Assembly: GCA_025084515.1 (NCBI GenBank)
Contig: JAJAGP010000284.1
Location: forward strand, 1 to 64,000
Length of the DNA stretch: 64,000 nt
Source of the DNA: Ancistrus triradiatus
Taxonomy: Eukaryota; Chordata; Actinopteri; Siluriformes; Loricariidae
Direction of reading: 5' to 3'
The stretch's first letter is position 1. Every line of letters starts with the position of its first letter. The position numbers and the translations under genes are program-made. Below the pieces are notes generated by a model that was not told where the DNA came from, ran no database searches, and was given only the letters and a program-made list of their open reading frames with translations. Shown one piece after another: positions 46,901-58,900 of the stretch.

Positions 46901-49900
46901 TCATGTAGATATCCTAGATGTTCCTCCTTTTGAAATTTCTCTGGGTCTGTGCTTGTTTTGTAGCACTTTTCACATCCCGAAGTGTTCCCTGGATTACATA
47001 GATGTAGGCGGCGAGTGGATTGTGAGGTGACGGAGCAAAATATGAACAACAAACCATAGTTGGCTTTTTCCTTCTGTAGGTACTTGTGGCGTGCTCACAG
47101 TAGGATATGCTTGTAAGGTAATAATTTGGGTATATCTCTAAACTTTTATTTTGGCCATTGGAAAAGGTGGAAAAATAGACTGAAATTTTGACAGAAGAAA
47201 AGATAATGTCCAGCTGGGCTGCAGATCAGAGCTGCACGCACATTGTGAACAAACTAAGTGAACAAAGGCTTGAATGCTACTCACTCTGAAAGCCTAAATA
47301 GTTCAAATAGTATACATGATTCTCCATTAATTGTCTGATTCTTACTATAGCACCTTTGTGTGCAGTTCGTCTGTCATCATGCCCTCCATTAAAGATTTAA
47401 ATATAATATTCCATATATACAAGTTATGTATAGAATCCCATAATCAAGTATTCGTATACATGTGCACAAAATCATACACATTCAGGGTTCAGGCTGTAGA
47501 GACTGTGGCAGACTGACCGTGGTTGATGGTGTCTCTACTCTTGCCATCCTTCCATTTAAATTTTGATGTCCAAGGTTAAGATAATCACCAGCAGGTGGGT
47601 GTGATTGAGCCTAATGGACTACAATTAAAATGATTAGCAACTTTTGCCTCTGCCAAGGTGCAGATGCATTGATTTTAATGCCCTCATGACAAAAGGTTAA
47701 CTGAGGAATCTGTTTGGCATTCATATGTCCACAGCTTGGTGTGACCTTGTGCTGCCTTTTTCTATTCGCCTCTCCTTTTCTTACAACCTTTATGCATTGA
47801 TATTATGGTATCCTTTGTCTCCCTGTTTGCTTGTCCAGTGTTCATTTTCTCATGAAACTTAAGACATTGATTGTTAGAAGTTTGGTATCCTATTAGCTAG
47901 ACGGCATGTGATTTGAAGCACATGCAGTGCTTAGGTTTGTGAACCCTTAAAGTATATTTTTCTGCATAAATATCATGTAAATCATCAGAAATAGAGAACC
48001 CAGGTAAACAAATTAGACAAAATTGCATACATGACTGTTTATTTATTGAGGAAAGCGATCCAATATTACATGTCAGTGAGTGGCAAAAGTATGCATTGGC
48101 TGTTTGTGAGTGACTAGTTTCGATGTAACCTTGCGTCTGTCGCGAATAGCCATTGGTGTCAAAAGTGATGCTAAATAATAAGCAAATAAATCTGTTAGAT
48201 GAAGGTCAAGACATTGACTTGGCCATTATAAAAAAAAAAAAAAAAAACCTTTCTTTTAAAAAATATTTGGTAGAACGAGTTGTCTACAGTTACCTACTAA
48301 ATGTACTAAGTGTAATTTTGAGTATGTTTTGCAGCTCCTGGCATTTTGTAATAGAAGCTGTATTCTTTCAGTTGCCATAGGGTCATATAGTAGACAGCAG
48401 ATATACCAATTGTCCCCGACTACACATACAGCAAGTGTTTTATGTAACATAACCTATCACCTAAACCATTTGGTATGCCATTTTATTATTGTTTTTGTCT
48501 CAGTAGAGGGAAGTGTCATGATGTGACACTCATAATATGTATGTGTAACATTCAGTGGACAGGAACATAGTAACTCTTCTTGCTATTACAAATTTTGGAT
48601 GCATCTTCACAAACAAGTTAATCTTACATAGATAAACACATCAGCTGCTGAAGTGGGTATAGAGCACAGCGAGAGTCTGTCTCTACACAGTCTCTGCCAT
48701 TCTGTTGGATTAGTGGTATGTCCAAGGCTAATGGACATTCTGACGTACTCCATGACAATGGCCAAACTCCAAGTAGTATTCTTATTCCGGCTTGTTTTAG
48801 TTTTTTGTTTTATAGTATATTTAATAATTAAAACAAACCTTCAGATCAACAAATGAATCTGAACCTTTAGGTAATTGGATGTATTCAAAATGAATGACTT
48901 AAAGACTGTTAATCCTTAATTATGTTTTGGGTTATTTGTGTGATGCTTCTATATCTATTGCTGCCTGTGTGTTGTAGACGGTGCTCTTGTGTTTACCCTA
49001 CTGAAGTTTGGTTAAATTAGCTGATGCCATTTTAGACAAAGTGGAGCCTACCCATGTTTCTAATGAGCTGTCGACCACTAAAGTGAAGGTGCTTTTAATA
49101 GGCTTTAATGCTGTCAGGGACTATTGCATTGAAACAGAGCCATCGTATCAAACACCATTACTGAGGGCGTTTAATGATCCAAGCGTGTGTGTGTGTTTTA
49201 CCAAGGGAAGGGACCTGAATGCTCATTATGATATGCTTAGGATCCTGTTCTGCAGGCATGATGTGATGCTTTCAAAAGAAACCTCACCTTAGCATAGACG
49301 TCATAGCTAATAAACTTATTCTACCTTTAAATTGTACTCTAGAATATTCTTCCTTCCTTAAAAAACAGGTTATTGTGGACACACAAACTCTGTAAGGCAT
49401 ACTGCTTTTCACCTACCATCTTGCTGTGGGTCAGTGGTATCTCTGTTGGTAGTCGGTTCTTATTCTGTGAGTTCAGATGGCGCTTGACCATCGTTGTGCA
49501 GATTGTAATGTGGTGATCCCATTAGCAAGCCTGAACATCTTTGCACATACTTTCAATGATCATCATCCACTGCCTGACCTTTGGACATTGGCTGATCTTG
49601 TTTGACTTTTTTGCAATTCAGATAAGTATTTGTCTACCCTGTCTGTACATGCTGTTTAAAGTTTAAACTTGTATATTTTTATTTTTTCTCCAAACTTTCT
49701 TAGCGAGAGTATTTCAGGTGTCTAGCTGTGTCAGATATCCAGATAATCAAGGGCAATAACAAGAGGGACCAGCCAGTTTTGGTTGTTTGTTTGGATTTAT
49801 TTAGCATTGCTGTTTGCATCCATGACCGTTTTAGCGACAGACACAAAGTTACATAGAGAGTAGTCATATATATGCAACCACACACTCGGGTCGGACCAAT

Positions 49901-52900
49901 TCAGCGCAATCAATTAACCTAGTCCATGTCTTTGGACTGTGGGAGGAAACTCACACAGGCATGGGGTGGACATGCATACTCCACACAGAAAGAACCCAGG
50001 TCCTTCCACCTGGGATTGAACAGTGCTACCCATCGAGCCACCGCGCTACCCTTGAACATCTTGTAATGGCTTTTTTGCTTTTACTTTTGGTTGCTTCTTT
50101 TTACCTGCACCTTGCCCACTTGGAGGAACATGGTACTTATGCCATATCATTTTGCCATCATTGCTGACAGCTCAGTCGGCTGTTGAAGCGGCAGGGTCAT
50201 CATTCTTGGCTGATCTTCCCTTGTTTGTGTCCCTGTTTGTGTTGTTGTGTTTTTTGTTTCATTCTCTTTTTTTGCTCTTTCTTTTTCAAATGGAATACAA
50301 ATATTAATCCCACAAACTCCATAGACAGGCTGACATTTGTATTCTTTCGTGTGGATCCAATGCTAATTAAAGGCAGGACTATTGATTGATGTGTCTGTGT
50401 GTGCTGTTGTGTGTGTGCATAAGAAAATCTTAACTTCTCCCGGTCAATACAATTCATGGGCAGATAGTTTTGTTAGATGTGTGGCTTAGTTTGGAGGTCT
50501 GTGTTTTTTTACTATTCTTTAAAGCACATGTTAGAAATACAGACAGTATGGTTTTTGTCTCAATGGGGGGTATTTGGTCTTTGCCTTTTCACTTTTTTGA
50601 ATGTCTTTAGATTTTGGCGGGTTACATGTAAAAGTTATGTTGGGTAAGGATATTTAAATTTCGGTTTATTAAAAAAACATTTTGTTAACCTCTAATGTGC
50701 TTTGTGTTTTTGTCTTGTTTTATTTAAAACCACTTTTTTTTGGTCTGTGAAGGTTTAGTATTGTGTGTTCAGAAGTGTTGATGTGGAATCAGAGGCAGCT
50801 GGGTGTGTGTATGAATGTGACATTTGAACTCTTATTGGAATATGATGCAAGTGCCTCCATTTGCCTACACAAGTTGGGTGTCAGTCAGACACTCATTTCC
50901 CTTCTCAGAGAGAATGACAGAGCAGTTCCAAGTGAGATATTGAGTTACATACTATAGATGTAACCATACTAAGGCCATTGGATACTTTCAGCATTACAAA
51001 TGTGACGTGCCCCCTAGACAGAGTAATTTTAAGAGTCTTCCCAAAAGCTGTGAATAACAAATAGCCTTTGAACGAAACATTCTGAACTGAATGAACAGAA
51101 CGTACGTTCTCTCTGCATGTGTAACTAACTACATTTTTAGCATTTTAGATTCTGTCTTTACAATGGTTTCCCACAGAATGTTCTAATCTCACAGCTGTGT
51201 TAACAGCTGCACAGAACAATTGAAACAGAAGGAGCAGTGACGTATTATAATTAATTAGAACAAGAATACAGTAATTCATAATTCAAACAATAATAAATTA
51301 ATCCAAACAGACCCATTGCCAGTATTACCTTTACACATTATATTAGTAAAAATAAAAATATGTAGTCTTAAACTCTTAAAATGTTGCTGCATGGAAGTGT
51401 GCTGCTTGGTGTAGTTCTACCACCTTTATTCATGGTTTTATAATGATGCATATTTTTAACCACAGTATGGTTGACCTTAGTCTAGATTTTTGCTGAGGGT
51501 TTTTAAAAATGGCATAAAACTAGAGATGCACCGATTGATCGGCCCGGTGACCGGAATCGGCAGGTTTTCAGCGTGTTTGGCCGTGATCGGCCTATCCGTT
51601 TAAATTCTGTGCCGATCACATTTAGCCTGCTTTTGTGCACTTGAGACACTAACAGCAGCACAAACACAACCATACACATGAACAGCACAGTGCTTTGACT
51701 AACGCTGGTTCAGTTCATGTGGGTAAGGAGCTTTAAACTTAAACAGTTAATGCTTAGCCACTCGTGTATTTATTTCCTGGTCCCAACGCTGAGCGCGCGA
51801 TGGTCTGTTTATTTTGGGGTTCTTGTGCATCTGATCTGTTTTGTTTGTCCTTTTTTTTAATTAATAAAAGCTCAGTGTGTAGTTTTTAAAAATTGTGTTG
51901 TACCATTTAGTGCGTGTTTTTAAGCGTAATCATGGCTTGCTGTGGTGATGCATGACTTGCTGTCTTGGTTGGTGTATGCTGTGTGAATCTGCAGCCTGAG
52001 TGGCGCGAGTTGCAATTCAGTGTTTTTGCTTATACTCGTACACTTGCACTCACTGGTAAAAGTGTATCAATGCTGTAATAAAGTACAATTTGAGCATGTT
52101 TGTAGTGATTGATATATAGTGGCTAAGGCATCAAAGCTAAAGCTAGTGAGGGAGTGGAGCCTGGTACAAGCCATCTTTCTTCAGCAATTGTTTTTGTGTT
52201 TTGTCATTTATAATTCTTAGACAGAAAGAAAAGCGCCGGTCATCTATTTAAAAACTGCAATAGGTGCATCTCTATAAAAACAGACATGGTAAATGCAGAG
52301 AAATACATAATGCTGAAAATACAGAACAACTTAAAACAAGACTAGTGACTGAAATATTCCTGGAACTAGAAGCAACACACTTCAAGCTGCTTCCGTCATC
52401 AGCTCCAGCCCCATAATACCCGGGCCACTTAATGTCGATGTGCATAATTCACATTTTATTCGACCATGACTCCATGACTTTAGTTTCGCTCTTAGATTTA
52501 TCATCTACGCCGCCCAAGGAGGTTGGGTCCCTTTTTGAGTCTTGGTCCTCCCAAGGTTTCTTCCTAGAACTAGGGAGTTTTTCCTTGCCACTGTCGCCCT
52601 AGGCTTGCTCAATTGGGCATTGGGACGTAGTTATTAGAGATAATCTAACACTTGTAAGTTGCTTTGAGACAATGCTTCATTGTAAAAAGTGCTATATAAA
52701 TAAATCTGACTTGACTTCTCAAAGGCAGGCTTCAAGTAAAATTGGATGTCAACCACATTTGTTCAGCTGAGAGCCCTGGTCGATTTCATAGAGCCCCGTT
52801 GTGTTTCTGTTACGGTTCTGCTGTCTGGCCGTGGTCTTTCTGACTAATATACTAAATCATCAATGGCCCCACACGCCGGTATAAATTAGTCATTAACAGC

Positions 52901-55900
52901 TTGGGATACATTAATCGTGTACATATTCTGAATTTTGAGGTTTTTATCTTGTTGATGCTTGGGAGATTAGTTACATACAACACCCACGTCCGCAGTGTTT
53001 ATGCTCGTGGAATGAGAACTTGTTCTAATCACATTGCCTTTCTCTTGTTTTAGCCATTAAAATGATGCAGAACACTTACTGATGTATGTGGTAAGAGTCC
53101 TCTTAAATTTTTCATTTTTTGCTTTTTACAAATGTTTTTTTTTTTTGCGTTTTACTACTTAATTAATGCTATGGTGTCCATTGAAGCTACTAAATGGGCT
53201 CTGCATGAGAAGGTCTTTGTGTGTGGTGTGTACGTGTACATACACCAGTACATTTTCTGTCTTGGACTCCTGTGTAATGCTTGCTGCTGTTACTGAGTTC
53301 TAGCTCCTTCACTGTGAAGAGAACGGTGTGAATTAAACTGATGTGTGATCACCAAAGTTTTGAATGTGTTTTGCTGTTGCAAGCGCAAATTAGACTGTAC
53401 TGTTTTGATGTCTTTTTGCAGTCCACTCTGTGATGGCTTTGATGTGTTTGCTTGTCGTTTTTCTTGTTTCTGGGTGTTTTTGGTGTTTATTAATTTCTTT
53501 CATTCGTGTCATTGTCAATTATCTAATCATAGATCTGTCTTCCTTTGACAGAAAGCACACAATAGGTAGCCTTTATACACATGTCCAACAAGATAAGTGT
53601 GGGCAATTTACCTTTTTCCATAGAAAGGGGTAAACGGCCGAAACTGAACCACCCATCACCTGACAATGACATCTCAATCCGTAACTCCCTGCAGCTGCCA
53701 CTGGGGGAACGAGGGAGCAAACAGCTTGCTAACAAATCTAATCCAATTAGGAAATCATTATCTCTGTGATATGGGTGCCCACCCTCTCAGTATAAATCAA
53801 TGCAGGGTTGCAGGGACACTGGAAGCACCAGCTCTGTGTCAGGCATGCCAATTTAAACATTTTACTTGATGGTAGAAAGCCAGGCTTTGATTGAAGTTTT
53901 CCTCAGCTCAGTTTCTTAGGACAAAAGGTTATATGGTTTCAAATAGAAAATTAGGTATTGCATCAGCGTGAAGCTGTATTGGTTTCTGCATATATATATT
54001 CCTAAGACATCAGATTTTCACACAAGTCCTAAAAGTAGATTAATTAAACAAATGATGTAAAATTATATTTGGTCAGGTGTTTTAATCAGTGACATGATAA
54101 TCAGGTGTTGAGTGGCTGTCCTGTTTTTAAAAATTTCTTCAGACGATAGCAGAGAAACCATCTCTAAAGAGTTTGGACACCACCAGCCTGCAGTCAGCTT
54201 GTGTCCAAATGGAGGAAATTCAATGGAAGACCATTGTTACCCTACAATGTCACTCTGAGGGCAAGGTGTATAATAGCTTGCGAGATTACATGGAACCCAG
54301 AGGTCACAAAGGAACCCAATGTTAATGTTCATGTGTCCACCGTCAGTAGAACACTGAACAACAGTGGTGTGCATGGCAGGGCTGCAAAGAGAAAGCCACT
54401 GCTTTCCAAAAATGAACATTCTTGGGGTTTACTCACCCTCATCGCTCCGTATTGTGCCAGGGCACGTTAAGTTTGAAGAGATGGGCTCAGACGCAGTTCA
54501 CTGGACTCGGGCATATCAGTGGACTCGGGGGACGGGGGGGACAATCACATTCCGGCATGGTTCAAGGCAACCAGGCTGTGTGAGTACGCCATTACTCGTC
54601 TGCAGTTTGCTAAAGATCACAGACAATCAAAAAGGCTATTGGAAAAAACATCATGATTTTTGGACCAGCATGGTTTCATTGCAATAATGAATTCTGAATT
54701 ATAACAGCAAATTATATTAGAAAAATGTCAAGACATCTGTGTGATCTAAATCATGTACCAAGACAGTGGGAATAAGCACACAGGTCACTCTCCAAAAGAA
54801 TATATTAAAGAAGAATAATGTTTTGTTATGGTCACGTCAGATTCTCAACCTTGGTCCAATTGACATGTTGTGGAAGAGTCGATGAGAAAACCCAGCACCA
54901 CAAAGTTGCTTCTGTTTTGTACAGGAATTGGGTACAAATTCTTTCATGTAGATGTGCAAGACCGATCAATTATTCGGAAACCTTTAGTTATTGATGTGCA
55001 AAGGGGGTTGCACCAGATACTCAAAGCATAGGTTCACATACTTTTGCTACTCGCAGATATGTAGTAATGGGTAATTTCTTATCATCAATGGCTATATATA
55101 ATGTTGGTGTCACATTTGTTTAATTTGTCTACTTTTAGGACTTTTTACTTTTAGGATTTATCAAGTCATATTTAAGCTGAAATAGGAGTCTTAAGGGATT
55201 CATAGACGTGTTTAACCATGCCTTGTTTTCTGAGACATTCTGGGCTGACATTTGCAGTGGACTGCAGCCACTACAGCAGAACAAAACTAAGCTTTTGGCA
55301 GGAAGTAGAATGTTATGGTCATAAATCACTTTTGTATTGGTATTGTAGCAAATCTGGAAGAAAGTGGAAAGGGATCTTGGGCATCCCTGATGCTTCAATA
55401 GCCCCAATACTGTCATCACGTCACCAAACCTTGAAGTGTAGATGCGGTATAGATGGAGCTGAAATAAATGCAGACACTGAAATTTAATGGAATGTTGTTA
55501 GATGTTATGACAGCTTCATCAAATATTTTGGTGAAAATATCTGAATCTCCTATGTGAATGTACTGATGGACTTCATGGCCTTTCAGGTTGTTCATACCCT
55601 CTCCTAAACAATTCATGAGACATGCATTTGTTATGTGTGTTAATAAATGCATTAACTGCAGTAATTATTTGAACACCTAATTGCGTTTTTGTTACCATGT
55701 GAAGTGCCTGCGTTGACTGCCTATGTCTGAAATGTTCCCCTAATCACTATTCCCTACATTGTACATATTTTTTGGCATTGGCCTATAGGGAACAAAATTG
55801 TAAATGATTTGGGACACTTTGCTATGCGATGGCATATTGTCTTGCATAAATGCATGAGTCCAGTTGGTCATTTGAAATAAAATTAAAGAATTTCTGGAGT

Positions 55901-58900
55901 CTGTACCAGGAATGATTGTGTAATCATGTACCAACGCTTAAGCCACCATTTTCCAACAGCTTGGACAAGACAAAAAATAATTCAAACAGAAGCATTTGAA
56001 GAGTTCTTTGAAATGTGCATTTGTCATTCAACTACAACCGGTTTTCGTGTGCCATCTATTCACATTCTCTGTGTTTAGAGCTTTTTAGTGCTACGTGCAG
56101 AGGTTTCCATGAACATGTGAACTCTCTCAGTCCTATTGGAAATGTAAAAGGATAATTGTAATGGTCTATGGTGTATGGTTCTAATTAAATGGTGATTTAA
56201 AGAATTGCTCTAGCTTAATCAATCAGTTTAAAAATTGCCCTGATTTCTTTATTCCATATGAGGTATAAGCAGGAAAGCTTTCTATTCTGATCGAGCCATT
56301 AATCAGATTATTAATGGGTTAATAGGATGCACGTAAACGTAGCTACAGCCTCTATATAGCACAGGTACTCCCAACCTCTAAGCACTGTAAGCACTTGTAT
56401 GTAAAGATGAGCATGTTAACAAAAGTGGATGGAGGGAGCCTTTAAAACATGGAGCTAGTGTTCAACCTTTGCTATTAATATCTAGTCAGGTTCTGTAATC
56501 AACTGAATGACTCTGCTTTACTATGTAATTGCACTTATGATATTCGTAATCAACACTGCAGATTGAAGTTTTAACCCTGAAGCGCCCTGTTTTGTGGATG
56601 TAGGAAATTACATTGCTTAGAAAATGTTCACTCCTCTCGAACACACTTATTTCTGCAACTTTAAACTTGTATTTAAAATTCGAATGAATTTGGATTAAGC
56701 ATATAGAATAGCTTGAACAGTAAATGGGCAGGTGTAGAGTCCAGTGCCTTTGAGGTTTTACTGTGTCCGGCTCACAAGATAAGTTACTCAGAGGGTTTCT
56801 AAAGAAAATTCTGTAATGAAATGAGTACTTTATAATAAAGATATTGTTCTGGTAATTGCTGCTGTTATTTTTGTGTTCGTAGAGTTATTGCCGTGTAATA
56901 AATGCAGTTTTATGAAGCTTACATTGTTCATTTGTATTGCTGCGCAATGCTTTTTAAAAAAAACAAGAAAACCATTTTAGTGCCAGTACAACAGTAAAAA
57001 AATATATATATACATTTGAACAGTTGTTCCTTTTTTTTCCCCCCTGTTCTTTTCTCCCTTTAGTAATAGGGTGGCTTACAACTATGTTTTAGTGTTTTGG
57101 TTGTTCTCAGATTTGTTATTTTAGATGCTTCTGGTCTAGTTTACAATCTGTGGACTCTTCATGGATTGTTATATTGTACATTTAAATGTGTGAAATGTTT
57201 GTAAAACGTATCTTCTATTGCTTCCTCTCGTTTACAGCTAGACCGGTTTTCGAGTATTCGTATCCCAGGCAGTAAGAAGGAACGGCCGCACCTTTCCCAC
57301 CTGGCCAAGCAGTCGTCCGCCAATGACGGGTCGACATCTTCAGAGTTTGAAGAAGTCTCATCCAGGATCACCTCAGAGAAAGAGATTCTTGCCCTGTTTG
57401 AGAAAATGATGGTAAGTATGGAAGCCTTCTTGGACTAATCTAATGACTTTGTAAGAGATGAAAGTTTCACAGTCCAGTGCTTTGGTTACTGGTAAATAGT
57501 CCATATGATTTACTGTATCCTTAGGCCCAGCACACATGAACTAGACCATGATTTTAAATATCTAAGTTAGATATAATGAAACCTGAATTGGAGCTAAATC
57601 ATGGGTCTGAGTGGGAGTGAGCAACCTGGAGTGAGAGCAAGCAAACGAGCACGAAGGTGCAAGAGAAGAGTGCGAGAGACTACATTGTGCAGTGTCATGT
57701 TACCATATGTCAAATATTTAAATGATTGATTTTATAAGAAATATTTGTTTTTCACAATGCATTGTAATAATTTAGGGCATTCACATCATATTAAATCCGA
57801 CATACAGTGGTGCTTGAAAGCTTGTGAACCCTTTAAGATTTGCTGTATTTCTGATTAAATAGGACCTAAAACATCAGATTTTCACACAAGTCCTGAAAGT
57901 AGATAAAGAGAACCCAGTTAAACAAATTAGACAAGCATATTATACTTGGTCATTTATTTATTGAGGAAAATGATCCCTTATTACATATCAATAAGTGGCA
58001 AAAGTATGTGAACCTTTAGGATTAGCAGTTGAGGTGAAATTGGAGTCAGGTGTTTTCAATCAATGGGATGACAATCAGGTGTGAGTGGGCACCCTGTTTT
58101 ATTCAAAGAACAGGGATCTATCAAAGTCTGCTCTTCACAACATGTTTGTGGAAGTGTATCATGGCACATGGCGATCTCAGAAAAAGAGTTGATGCTCATC
58201 AGGCTGGAAAAGGTTTCAAAACCATCTCTAAAGAGTTTGGACTCCACCAATCCACAGTCAGACAGATTGTGTACAAATGGAGGAAATTCAAGACCATTGT
58301 TACCCTCCCCAGGAGTGGTCGACCAACAAAAATCACTTCAAGAGCAAAGCGTGTAATAGTTGGCGAGGTCACAAAGGACCCCAGGGTAATTTCTAAGCAA
58401 CTGATGGCCTCTCTCACATTGACTAATGTTCAGTCTTTTTCTGATGGTGGATTCATGAACATTGACAACAATGGTGTGTATGGAAGGGCTGCAAAGAGAA
58501 AGCCACTGTTCTCCAAAAAGAACATTGCTGCTCATCTGCAGTTTGCTGAAGATCACGTGGACGAGCCTATTGGCTATTGGAAGAATGTTTTGTGGACGGA
58601 TGAGACCAAAATAAAAACTAAAGTTTTTGGTTAAAAAGAAAAGCATTATGTTTGGAGAACGGAAAACACTGCATTCCAGCATAAGAATCTTATCCCATCT
58701 GTGAAACATGGTGGTGGTAGTGTCATGGTTTGGGCCTGTTTTGCTGCATCTGGGCCAGGATGGCTTGCCATCATTGATGGAACAATGAATTCTGAATTAT
58801 ATCAGAGAATTCTAAAGGAAAATGTAGGACATCTGTCCATGAACTGAATCTCAAGAGAAGGTGGGTCATGCAGCAAGACAACGACCCTAAGCACACAAGT

